Source: Metaphire vulgaris (lineage: Eukaryota; Annelida; Clitellata; Crassiclitellata; Megascolecidae). From it: a stretch of 64,000 nt of DNA. Below are positions 53,760 through 64,000 of the stretch, in pieces (the first letter of the stretch is position 1; each line of letters opens with the position of its first letter). The DNA lies in the NCBI GenBank assembly GCA_018105865.1, contig CM030837.1, positions 10,154,725 through 10,218,724 on the forward strand. Reading direction: 5' to 3'. Made by a program: the position numbers and the translations under genes. The notes beneath the pieces are model-generated. The model was not told the origin of the DNA. It did not search any database and saw nothing but the letters and a program-made list of their open reading frames with translations.

Positions 53760-54770
53760 GGAGACGATACTGTAACAAACGGCGTGTTTGTAATTTTTGG
53801 CATACATATGCCTCAGCACGAAGAAATAATGATTAGTTTGTCTTTATGATTATGAATGCAATTAAAAAGTTAACCTAAATTTCAATCGATTGTGCATGTA
53901 TTATAAATTATGTGATTGACCAAATATTTATCTAGTCGGGCTGGCCAGACTGGCCTAGTGGCCCTAGCAAAAATTCCAGGTCCTGCCACAGGCCCTGCCT
54001 CTGTTCACAACCTGGCGCCGCCACTGTATGGGGTTTGGCTGTTTGTGTTTATTCAGAGATACAGTATATCACAACTGTTCAATAGCCTAGCAGAAACTGA
54101 CGAATATGATGTCGAACTAGAGTAGAATGAAATACACAATATCCAGTATTCAAAACGTTAACACATTCGCTTTCACACACATCCGCATAATTAAGACCAA
54201 TTGCGGCGCAAGCTCGAAACAAAGAAACATTATAGCACAGACTATCAGTAACAATTTTTATGGGTGCTAGGACAAAATGTCCCAGGACAAAGTGTCCTAG
54301 GACAAAATGTCACGAAGTGTGGAGACAAAATGTCACGGACAAGATGCAACGGGGATAAACGCAATACAAACAAGCAGCCAAGTTGTTTGGTCACAGCTTG
54401 TTTGCTTCACAGTAGCTTCGCATTCCTAGGCGTTGTGTAGCTTATTGTAGACCAAATTAATTCTTAGATAAATTTAAGATAATTTTCTCCAGTGTGTCAC
54501 TTTTCATGTAGTATCATTTTTTTACTAAATTCGTGTGGGCTGCGAAGACGCTCCATGCAGCAAATATTTAGGTGTTTTGCACTGATTACAATTATTATCT
54601 GCGATTCACAACACAATGCGGAAAGAAACGTGAATTAATCATGATTGGCTGCTGGTTTGTATCGCGGTGCTAGGCCACACGAAATGTGACTGGCCCAACT
54701 TCACCAATTTTCCAATGTTCTTGACCAATTTTGCAACAAAATTTCCAATGACCAATTTTCATATTCTTCT
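53760..54770. other. Largely unannotated, with a GACAAAATGTC repeat block
   Basis: No gene recognised. At 54268-54345 GGACAAAATGTC-type words recur at least five times, some as near-palindromes (GGACAAAGTGTCCTAGGACA). CTGGCCAGACTGGCC and GGCGCCGCCACTG near 53940-54028 suggest a hAT-like end. Confidence 0.5.
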
Positions 54771-55232
54771 TCAGGTGCTCTGTCCAGGTTCTATGCGCCA
54801 GCATCGCCACTCCTCTATATCTTGAGCTGTTATCGTCAGGGCTGAATGCCAATTTCTTCCGTAATGTCGAACATCCACTCCAGCATCTAAGTCCTTGTTC
54901 GCCCTTTCTGTGCTTTGCCATTCATCTGTCCTTATAGTACTTCTCTTAGTTGGCATGATTCTTCTTTCAGAACATGACCAATCCATTCTTTTGTCTTGTA
55001 CGAATAGTGTTTATTAGGCTTTTCTTCACTTCTATCGTCTTCCAGACTTTTTAGTCTGTTAATTTTCCGTTCAGCTCATTTGTTCCATTCTTCGCCAGAT
55101 CCACGTTTCGAATGCCTCTATTCTTTTTATGTATTCCTTTCTGAGCGGGCAAGTTCCTGATTCGTAGAGTGCCACTGGTCAGTGGTCACATCAGTGTTTT
55201 GACCAAACGTTTTTCCATCTCTCGGTTAAAAT
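54770..55232 (-). pseudogene. RTE-like LINE 3' end
   Basis: The - strand reads FNREMEKRLVKTLM, then VKKSLINTIRTRQKN and, in a new frame, [40 protein letters not shown] and IEPGQST, with an AAGAAGAATATG tail. It is the same subfamily as 780-2027 and here shows the C-terminal residues that are frameshifted there. Confidence 0.85.
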
Positions 55233-55254
55233 TGCAAAACGAGTAGAATAGTAG

Positions 55255-55310
55255 TCCCGTGTAGTCCCGAGTAGTCCCGTGTCCCGTTGCCTGCACGGGA
55301 TACGGGACAG
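55255..55310. mobile_element. CCCGTGT-rich hAT-end fragment
   Basis: TAGTCCCGTGTAGTCCCGAG and CCTGCACGGGATACGGGACA form an imperfect inverted pair like the subterminal regions of hAT elements. Too short to classify. Confidence 0.4.
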
Positions 55311-55620
55311 GACCGAGCTATCTGTCGAATGAGTTGCGCAGCGTCTCGGATCTAGAAGGCCGGAGACGACTGAGATCCTCTACCACGGCTGAACTAATCG
55401 TCCCTAGGACGCGTCTCGTCACTGTCGGTGATCGAGCTTTTCCGGTAGCTGCTGCGCGCGTTTGGAGCTCACTTCCTGCTGACATCCAAGAGTATTCATC
55501 ACTCGACATATTCAAGAAACGTCCCAAATCATGATATTTAGAACTAGTTATTTATTTATTTATTTATGTAATGTATTCACGCAGTCTTTCGACTAGTCAC
55601 CATAATAATCAATAATCTTG
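55311..55620 (+). pseudogene. L2/CR1-like LINE 3' fragment
   Basis: The frame reads LRSVSDLEGRRRLRSSTTAE, LIVPRTRLVTVGDRAFPVAA and ARVWSSLPADIQEYSSLDIF, stopping at 55534. This matches the end of the LINE at 7351-8082. A TTATTTATTTATTTA run follows. Confidence 0.88.
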
Positions 55621-55939
55621 ACTTTACTTACTTACTTACCCGCTGCTATCAATGACTCCGAATACCTTTAATTCAACGAACAGATAAGTAGTCACCGCCT
55701 CGTTATCTTCGGGCTGCTAGCCTCAGAGAGACAGCTCATCACAAGCTCCTCCTCTATCACGTTCATGTTCCACTGCTACGGTCGTTCATCTGGCCGATAA
55801 AATAAGTGTTGGTCTGGTTGTCCCAGGGATAGATGTATCGAGCACATACGTACCCGAGACCAGCGTGCTTTAAACTCTCTGTAGACGCGCCATCCGGCGG
55901 GGTCATGGCAACGCAACGGCCCCCCGCTTCTGCTGCTGA

Positions 55940-56060
55940 CGACGACGATGTTGTTGTTGTTGTTGATGATGATGATGAAGATGAAGATGATGATGATGAT
56001 GATGATGACGATGACTATGACGATGACGGGATGATAATAATGACGACGACGACGAGGACA
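55940..56060 (+). repeat. Degenerate GAT/GAC trinucleotide microsatellite
   Basis: GATGATGATG, GACGACGACG and GTTGTTGTTG blocks; the Asp-rich frame is a repeat artefact. Confidence 0.9.
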
Positions 56061-56139
56061 GGACAATGGCGAGATGACGATGACGAGGCCGATGACGGTA
56101 ACGATGGCGAAAGGGCTGGCGATGGCAATGGCGGTAACA

Positions 56140-56435
56140 CAAATCATATTTCGCTTGCTTCCATTTAACAGCTTTTCTGCCTGTATGCCTGCTGGATCCC
56201 TGTCCGTCCATTTACTTTTTACTTCGCCACCGGATTCAATGCGACCCGCGAGATAATTTAGAAAACTAAAGAAAGTCAAATAATTTTAAACTATTTTATG
56301 AAAATATGACACTTATTCCACAATTTTAGAAATGCCTATCTATTATTTGATATTTGAGAAACAAATATTTAATGTCATAATGTTGCTCTGCTAGGATGAA
56401 ATAAATAATACTCAAAGCTGTCTATGACGATGGTG
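56140..56435. repeat. Dispersed repeat of about 290 bp, copy 1
   Basis: It contains TTTTCTGCCTGTATGCCTGC, CTGGATCCCTGTCCGTCCAT and TAATGTTGCTCTGCTAGGAT and ends CTATGACGATGGTGA before a GAT-rich run. Direct-orientation copy 2 is at 58485-58775. Identity is high, with small indels. Confidence 0.88.
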
Positions 56436-56564
56436 AGATGATGATGGTGACGATGATAATGGTGACGATAGTAAAGGTGTGCTTTTTGGGCTTCCGGATA
56501 CTAGACCGAACCGCCTACAATCAGTGCTGAACCAGGCTGCACGAGTGAGTTGGCGATAGGGCGA

Positions 56565-56611
56565 TAGAGATCGACTCCACTGGCTCCACGGAGCCATGGA
56601 GTCGATCTCTA
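56565..56611. repeat. Hairpin inside LINE, 15-bp outer plus 7-bp inner arms
   Basis: TAGAGATCGACTCCA pairs with TGGAGTCGATCTCTA and the inner TGGCTCC with GGAGCCA. Confidence 0.93.
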
Positions 56612-56628
56612 AAGAGAGGAGTGACGTG

Positions 56629-56817
<189 letters not shown>

Positions 56818-57204
56818 ACAGCGCATTATCTACAAGCGCTGTTGTTGGCTTACGTTTCGGGCTTTACACGATCCACTCTGTCCTGATTATCTAACTGTGC
56901 TTCTGTGCTTGTACGAAGATCGACTGTGATCGAGAAAAGATCGGTTATCAGGTCCAGTCGGAAAGTGCAGTTGTTGGTCCCTCCCCCGTCCAAGACCCCT
57001 AAGTATGGGGAAAGATCATTCGCGCGGGGGAATCCCGCCCTGTGGAACTCTCTTCCAGACAATGTGACTGGAGCAGTCTCAGCTGGACTTTTCATTATAA
57101 ATTTTAAGACACATTTATTTAATATTGGATATGAACTGTGTTACGCGCTCTTGTTGTAGGCCTTAGCATTGTCTACTGCGCTATATAAATTGTCAATAAA
57201 TAAA

Positions 57205-57665
57205 TTAGTTACACTTTTAGTTGCAAACTAACTTTGAAAAATAGTTGAGTAAACTAAAAAATATAGTTAAACTTTTTGCAACTAATTTTACAGCTATCTC
57301 CTAGGTATCAAGTATGTGCTCATGGAAATATAGACGATGCTTGCAACCTGAACCGTGAACATGTCGCTCAATGAACCATTGAATTCATTAATCATTGTCT
57401 ATTTAATGTCTTAGTCTAGACTGCAGAAACACGAGTTTGTCTAATTTGTTGGTTAAAAATGACCAAGAAAGGATTAGATAAAAAAGGTACTGTTTTTGAG
57501 AATTCTTGACACCAACTAAAAAGTTTGAATTCAACTATTTAGTTATTAACTAACATTTTTCAGTGAAACTAGCATCTAAACTAAACTATATGTATTTAAT
57601 AAAACTATGAAGATGACTAAACAATTAATGAAACTTTTAGTTAGTAACTAGTAATTAGTTAACTA
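57205..57665. repeat. AT-rich element with TAGTTA/ACTAA inverted words
   Basis: TAGTTACACTTTTAGTTGCA at the left and AACTTTTAGTTAGTAACTAG with AGTTAACTA at the right recall an AT-rich MITE. Ends and duplications could not be fixed. Confidence 0.35.
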
Positions 57666-57765
57666 TTTGATCATCAATGGATAGTGATTATGATGCTGAT
57701 GACGATGATGATGACGACGACGATGATGATGATGATGACGACAGCATTGACTTTAATGCAACAAG
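57666..57765 (+). repeat. GAT/GAC degenerate microsatellite
   Basis: GATGATGACG and GACGACGATG units. The surrounding sequence to 57940 shows no gene. Confidence 0.85.
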
Positions 57766-57939
57766 TATTTCTTTAATCTTCTAGATTTCGAGACTTGGCG
57801 CCGTGGCATATTAATTACTTATTCAAACCATTAATTACTCAAACCACTTTCTTCCACTGCGAATCGCCTGCTCCGCTCCACTAATTCACTAATTGCAAGG
57901 ATGCTGACATCCACAGTCTTGAGCATTCGCAGTTACTCA

Positions 57940-58063
<124 letters not shown>

Positions 58064-58484
58064 GTATATAGAAAGACATAGAATCATAGCTAAACTAGAG
58101 AGTATATATTTTATACTATATACAGTAGATGATAAATTTATGGCTCCCGCATTGGTTATCATCGTTCTGATAATCACTTGACTATTTGGATCGGTTCTGT
58201 CGCCGCTAACTAAAAGAAGCCACATTGAATTGCTAAAATTGTGCGGACCACACAAAATCATCCGGCGGGCCGCATTCGGCCGCTGACCACTCCTGTGCTA
58301 AACTGTATATATTAGTACAATACATCAGAACAGAGCATCACAGTGCCATTTCGCATGAAGATATTTTTGCAAACATTGTACCGGATCTTGAAGAACATCA
58401 TGACAGTCGACAAATATCGGATTCGATAAACGCTTCCTCACTGTTCAAAGAGGTAACTGAACACTAATTTGTGATTTTTTTGAC

Positions 58485-58775
58485 ATAACAGATCATATTT
58501 CGCTCGCTTCCATTTGACAGCTTTTCTGCCTGTATGCCTAGCTGGATCCCTGTCCGTCCATTTACTTTTCTCTTCGCCACCGGATTCAATGCGCCTGCGA
58601 GATCATTTAGAAAACTGAAGAAAGTCAAATAATTTGAATATATTTTATAAAAATATGACACTTTATTCCACAATCTTTGAAATGGCTATTTATTATTTGA
58701 TACTTGAGCAACAAATGTCATAATGTTGCTCTGCTAGGATTAAATAAACAATACTCAAAGCTGCCTATGACGATG
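58485..58775. repeat. Dispersed repeat of about 290 bp, copy 2
   Basis: Matches 56140-56435 over its full length, ending CTATGACGATGGTGG before a GATGATGATG/ATT microsatellite. Both copies encode a short - strand frame with AEKLSNGSERNMIC or AEKLLNGSKRNMIC, possibly a protein remnant. Confidence 0.88.
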
Positions 58776-58799
58776 GTGGTGGTGATGATGATGATGACG

Positions 58800-58862
<63 letters not shown>

Positions 58863-58885
58863 TATTATTATTATTATTATTATTA
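58775..58885. repeat. (GAT)n(ATT)n microsatellite
   Basis: GGTGATGATG units pass into about 29 ATT units. Confidence 0.96.
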
Positions 58886-58889
58886 GTGA

Positions 58890-59550
58890 TATTTTTGCAA
58901 GTATTGTATCGGGTCTTGATGATGATGCAGGTCGGCATCTTAATTATTAGCATTTTGGCTTTTTGCGTGAGTGCGGCCTGTCTCATGTAGTATTTGGTTT
59001 AATTCAGCCCGTTCACAAAAAAATTTGCCCACCTATAATTTTGATTCTATCATCCTGATATTTCATTATCACTGACATCTATGTTCATTGTTCTTGATAT
59101 TCTGGTGGAATTGTTCTCCTTGTTCCTCACTAACATCAACACAGGTTCTAGAGAAAAATAATCCAGGCGAGAATGGAACAAAAATTAAGCTTTAAAACTC
59201 GTGCTGCATACTTGAGCACGGCAGTGCTGCGATATGGTTTGAACATACATCTGTAATCTCTATGCCTATAATTATGAAGAAACCTGTTTAGAACGCCTTA
59301 AAACAGACCCAAAGAAACGAGTTAAAGAAATGTCATTTTTTAAATGATCGTAAAAAATGACTTTCTAAACTGTGGACTAACTCCTTTCACTTTTCGTAGC
59401 TTACTGTTGGAAATTTGTCGCGTTACTGCGGCATTTAACTCTGTTAAAGTTCAGCTGATTGAATTTATGCGTCCGACTTCATAAGAAAATAACACACAGC
59501 CATTAAAAGGCCACTTTTGTTGCTATTTTGTGAAAAAAGAACGTGACATG
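58890..59550. other. Unannotated stretch
   Basis: TGATATTTTTGCAAGTATTG (58887) resembles 58360-58380 (GATATTTTTGCAAACATTGT), another local repeat. No gene recognised. Confidence 0.4.
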
Positions 59551-59559
59551 CAAAAAGAT

Positions 59560-59684
59560 CAAAGATAAAACTATGGAAAACTCTAGTTTGGCGGTGGCAA
59601 CATACGGATGTGAGACATGGACTTTGGAAGAAAGAGACGACACAAATATCAAGGCGTTTGTATGTTGTCTGCATTTGGAGGCGG
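59560..59684 (+). pseudogene. RTE-like LINE fragment (CETWTL region)
   Basis: The + strand reads SSLAVATYGCETWTLEERDD and TNIKAF and is then interrupted by a SINE. Confidence 0.7.
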
Positions 59685-59820
59685 AATATGGCAGAGTGAT
59701 TACGTGCTGGAGCGTCAGGCTGACGGAGCGGGTTCAAGCCCCGTTAGTGCCCCTTAGTGGCTTTCACACAGGCAGTAAGACTTTAAATCATGCTAAGTTT
59801 AAGTTTTTTAATGAAAATCC
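59685..59820 (+). mobile_element. tRNA-derived SINE, short family, copy 2
   Basis: GGCAGAGTGATTACGTGCTG (A-box region) and GGAGCGGGTTCAAGCCCCGT (B box) are followed by CCTTAGTGGCTTTCACACAG and TTTAAATCATGCTAAGTTTA. The part after the B box matches the antisense copy at 12455-12598. Confidence 0.75.
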
Positions 59821-59939
59821 TTTCATTTCAAACAGATTCTGACAGATTCTGCATATATCATGAAAAAAAATTAACTGATGAATGGGTTAATAATAAATAA
59901 TAGTAATAAGAGAGGGAGCTGTTACAAAAGAATTTGTAG

Positions 59940-60215
59940 AGTCTTTCAAACCCAATAAAAGCTGTCGTACTTTTTCCATATCACGAGGAAAACAGGCACC
60001 AGTTTGGTAAAAGAAATGATAGAAGGCACAACTTATGGGAAAAGAAAAAAGGCAAACCCAGAACCAAATGGACTGATAACATCAAGCAATGGACACTGGA
60101 AAGACAGTGGAAATGGCGAACCGAATGACAGACGACAGAAAACAATGGAACAAGCACAATCACGATGCAGTAGCGAGGATGGCTGAAGTCAAGACAAGAC
60201 ATGCAAAAACTATTG
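59940..60215 (+). pseudogene. RTE-like LINE 3' fragment
   Basis: The + strand reads VKEMIEGTTYGKRKKGKPRT and KWTDNIKQWTLERQWK with small frame changes. This is the basic C-terminal motif of RTE-like ORFs. Confidence 0.68.
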
Positions 60216-60269
60216 TTATTTTCGGAATCAGCAAACGTGAAAACATAAAGAACAGTTAAAGTTCTGCAA

Positions 60270-61185
60270 ACATCGAAAAGTGTTCTTACCCACGTGGCAA
60301 TTCTTCTTATTTCTTTATCATACGACGTTTGTATCAAGCAGGCTTCCAAAATGGCAGAGTTCTTCTACCTGTTCTATTTATCATTTGTTATTTCTGATTT
60401 CTGCACTGTTTCTGCTGATGTTCATTGCTTTTGTCTTCTTTAACTTGTTTTACATTCCGTAATCCTTTGATGTTGCGTTAGGAGAGTCCATCAACCTCTA
60501 CAATCCATGGCTGGTGTTTGCCATAATTACCTGGTCATCATCAGCAACTCTTATGTCCCTTATCTTTTTTCCACCTATCATCTATGTTCTCACAGGCTTC
60601 TCTTATGAGTTCTTCTTTGTTCTTCTTTTCTTCTTCTTATTGAACAGCAGCGGTGAGAGTGGTCATCTCTGTCTTATTCCCTGCCTAGCTTCCAGCTGGA
60701 AGCTTCCTGGTTCAGAGTCTTTTCCATTCACACACACACACACACACACACATTTATTAATGTACAGGTTTCCGATGAGTTTTTTGCCTCTTTAGTCCAT
60801 TTCCATTATTGTGAGTGCCCTCGCCAGTTTTGTCCAGTGAACTCGATCAAATGCTCCTTCATAGTCCACAAAGCAGATGTAGATTTGAAGGCTCCTTCTT
60901 TCTCCCAGCGCCCTAAAAATTCCTATTAAATCTCAAATTTCTTAATCCGTACTGTTCTTCATTGCTTCTACTTTGCTTCTATTCGTTTTGTAAGGATCTT
61001 CAAACCTATCTTCGAAGCATGACAAAGCAGGCTTATTGTTCTAAAGTCTCCACACTCAATTGTATTCTGTTTCTTTTCTTTTGGCACTATTACTGTTTGG
61101 AGCAAGTCTTCTGGGCACTCCCCGGTCCGAATCATGAATACCTGAATTAAAATATTTTGTAAAATGTTATAGTCTAGGAAAGAGA
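60270..61185 (-). pseudogene. RTE-like LINE RT, antisense
   Basis: The - strand reads PEDLLQTVIVPKEKKQNTIE, CGDFRTISLLCHASKIGLKI and LTKRIEAK. Then, through stops, come the EEQYGL, IYICFVDYE-like and DGKDSEPG regions, PLSPLLFN and IRDIRVADDDQVIMANTSHG (FADD box degraded to VADD). It is the same subfamily as 780-2027 and adds the RT N-terminus missing there. A (CA)n tract interrupts it at 60731-60752. Confidence 0.82.
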
Positions 61186-61189
61186 GTCG

Positions 61190-61676
<487 letters not shown>

Positions 61677-61739
61677 TCTCAGTGCCAATCAACATAATTT
61701 GTTCATGACAGCTGAAGTCTTGCTGTCCTTCGTGTCCTG

Positions 61740-62345
<606 letters not shown>

Positions 62346-62489
62346 TTAATTGATTTCAGTCACGCTACACGGCAGATGTTGGAAGACATCATTGCCATTG
62401 ACTACCTAACTTCATAATCGAGGGAACGTTTGACGAAGCGTCTTCATTGCAGCTTGACGAATCGTTCTGATTGCCTGCACGTTGTACGG

Positions 62490-63045
62490 CACCACTGGGG
62501 GAGCAGTACCCAGTGTGGCGCCGTAGGCCCTACTGGGGACGAAGTCTCCCGTGTTGGGCCGTAACCTGTATACCCTGTATACCGCAGCCTCTCGTCGTAA
62601 ACCAAGCCCCAGGCGACGTCTGGGCCGTAGACCCTACTGGGACGCATCCTCCCCGTTGGAGACCAAGCCCAAAGCCTTAAGGGAGGTCATAGGCCCCACT
62701 GAGGGTCGCAGCCCACGTGTGGGACCACAGGCTCTACTGGGAGCGCAGCCCCATGTGAGGTCGTAGGCCTTACTGGAGGCGCAGACTCCTGTAGGGGATC
62801 AAGCCCCAGCCGGCCGTGGGGGTCGTAAACTCCACTGGGGCACAGCCCCTGGGAGAAGAAGTCCCGACCCTCCGTGGGAGACAAAACCTCTTTGGGTCCG
62901 TAAGCCGAAAAGGAACGTATGCTCAATGGGGCCGTAGGAAACACTGCAGGGCGCATCCCCGTGGGAGACCAAATCCCAATGTGATCGTAGGTACAAACCG
63001 TAGTCGTAGGTAACGTTAGGGTGTGCAGCCCCTGTGATGGGGCAA
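62490..63045. repeat. GC-rich degenerate minisatellite
   Basis: About a dozen imperfect units of about 40-45 bp built around CCGTAGGCCCTACTGGGG and CGCAGCCCCCGTGTGGGA-like words. They give many overlapping spurious frames on both strands. The GC content is far above the surrounding sequence. Confidence 0.85.
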
Positions 63046-63199
63046 GACCACCCAGTCAGCACATAGGATACATTTTATATGCCAATCTACGAATTAACTT
63101 TAATTTTCCAGATGTATCAATATTTATAAGTAATAACTTGAACTTTCGGGGAAGGAGATAGCCACTCTCGTCCGTAATTTTTTACGGGTTAACAGCTAG

Positions 63200-64000
63200 T
63201 ATAATAAGAATCCTCATGGCCAGAGCAAGAAACAAAATAATACCACAAATAGCAGAAGAACAGTTTGGATTCAGAGAAAAATGGGCTGCTGGAATGCCAT
63301 ATACTTTTAAGAATGTTGGCAGAAAGAGCGACAGAGGTCAAATGTACATATGTTTCATAGGTTATCAAAAAGCGTTCGACAATATCAAACACGCGGAACT
63401 GTTCACAATTCTTACAGAATTAGGCATGGGAGAAAAAGAACTACATATACAAGAGCTTTGTTTGAACCTATAAGCATAAGTAAGAGTTAACGGGAAATAT
63501 GGAAATGGATGAAAATTTAAAAAGGAGCCATGCAAGGATGTGGCCTCTCTCTAGACTTTTTAAATCTCTATGCCGACAAAAATGGAAAACATCAAAGACA
63601 TGGAAGGAGTTTCAATCGGAGAAAGAAACATCGATAACATAAGATTAGCCGATGACACGGCTGATAGCTAAGTTAAACTTCAAAGCCTGATTGACATAGT
63701 GGTAGAACCGGCGGGAAAGCTCGGATTAAAAATAAAAAATAAAAAACACAGCCAGTGGTAGTTTCCAAAGCTAAAGAGACCCCTATCTGCAAAGTATATG
63801 CTCAACAACACGAAATTCAGCAGGTGCAACAATTCATTTACCTAGGTGCGCAAATCACAAGTGATGGAAGATGCGACGAAGAAATAAGATAAAGAATTAT
63901 TGGCATTGCCGAGTCAGCACTTAGTGAACTTACGAACATTCTAAAAAGTCAACACATAACAATGCCAATTAGAATAAATGTGCTGCAATCTTATGTGTAG
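63200..64000 (+). pseudogene. RTE-like LINE RT, running off the window
   Basis: The + strand reads IPQIAEEQFGFREKWAAGMP, MYICFIGYQKAFDNIKHAEL (motif A with Gly for Asp), then, frameshifted, GAMQGCGLSLDFLNLYAD (motif B) and IRLADDTAD (catalytic box). QQVQQFIYLGAQITSDGRCD and PIRINVLQSYV follow. Several stops. The 3' part lies beyond the window end. Confidence 0.85.

Larger units (their letters stand above)
49870..53760 (-). pseudogene. L2-like LINE, long but frameshifted, split by a mariner
   Basis: On the - strand, in order: endonuclease pieces upstream of the mariner (53760-53627, SGGTAFPIRDH) and downstream of it (52676-52125, SFNVYRPLLSSKYLTPFGKF and LITGYFNIHVDKNNDPNSTQ), then the RT N-terminal part (51874-51443, VTEEEVSKLLQSFPNKQCSL). 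RT motif A follows (51345-51055, LCLLDLSAAFDTINHKILLK) after HQSAYTKHHSKETVLAYIYD. Motif C is HQLYADDTQLFLFF, with NLLALNLSKTEFLLNG (51000-50587). The C-terminal piece (50343-50044) has FSYAAPELWNSIPKSLRRLH. The untranslated 3' end to about 49870 contains AGCGCTATATAAGTTAACGA and a TTACTTATTTACTTA tail. There are many frameshifts and stops. This is the most complete LINE in the window. Confidence 0.92.

Noticed and set aside
55833..56168. Asp-rich acidic protein of 111 codons
   Set aside because: A GAT/GAC microsatellite artefact with no flanking conserved sequence.
60514..60795. + strand hydrophobic frame of 93 codons
   Set aside because: It is the antisense of the RTE-like RT whose PLSPLLFN and DGKDSEPG motifs are on the - strand.

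Overview
This is a repeat-dominated, AT-rich piece of an animal nuclear genome, most likely from an invertebrate. The evidence is spliced coding exons with GT/AG borders, many non-LTR retrotransposons (RTE-like and L2/CR1-like), tRNA-derived SINEs with target-site duplications (TSDs), many small hAT-type DNA elements with 8-bp TSDs, Tc1/mariner and Ginger-type relics, and very long trinucleotide and dinucleotide microsatellites. The abundance of L2/CR1-type LINEs and a long-form C-type lectin would fit a marine invertebrate, perhaps a tunicate or another deuterostome. The species cannot be fixed from the sequence alone.

The only host gene with intact exon structure is a C-type lectin on the + strand. 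It has a coiled-coil neck exon (23508-23633), a first lectin-domain exon (24066-24269) and a terminal exon (32209-32468). All exon junctions are phase 1. The 7.9-kb last intron is filled by layers of mobile elements. A second host-derived piece is an intronless, stop-containing fragment of methionine aminopeptidase 2 on the - strand (about 62345-61975), which looks like a retrocopy.

Layout. 1-3.3 kb: microsatellites and an RTE-like reverse transcriptase (RT). 3.35-5.75 kb: copy 1 of a DNA transposon with 13-bp inverted termini (CACTGGTCAACAA) that carries a roughly 590-codon cysteine-rich protein on the - strand. 5.75-9.7 kb: an RTE-like LINE split by a later antisense L2/CR1-like LINE with an (ATT)n tail. 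10.6-11.8 kb: relic of another multi-copy protein family and a hAT MITE. 13.2-16.9 kb: a terminal-inverted-repeat (TIR) element, transposon copy 2 (internally deleted) and RTE relics. 19-23 kb: MITE, RTE RT, Ginger-type integrase relic, L2/CR1 RT. 23.5-32.5 kb: lectin gene with nested insertions, including transposon copy 3 that is itself hit by a SINE. 33-39 kb: GC-rich unexplained sequence, minisatellites, and an RTE copy interrupted by a 9-bp-TSD element whose ends are arrays of a 15-bp repeat. 39-49 kb: dense hAT nests, including a four-level nest at 46.9-48.4 kb, a 251-bp satellite, and opposing AGT/ACT arrays. 50-53.7 kb: a long antisense L2-like LINE split by a mariner with TIRs of about 220 bp. 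54-64 kb: RTE and L2 pieces, a 184-bp CT tract inside a locally inverted LINE segment, the MetAP2 fragment, a GC-rich minisatellite and a final RTE RT.

The mobile elements do not form a pathway with the host gene. They record successive insertions whose relative order can be read from TSDs and nesting. The most novel-looking items are the CACTGGTCAACAA transposon with its unclassified protein, the 9-bp-TSD element with variable 15-bp terminal arrays, the GACAAGCAAAAAAGG word shared by otherwise different hAT MITEs, and a series of near-perfect short hairpins.
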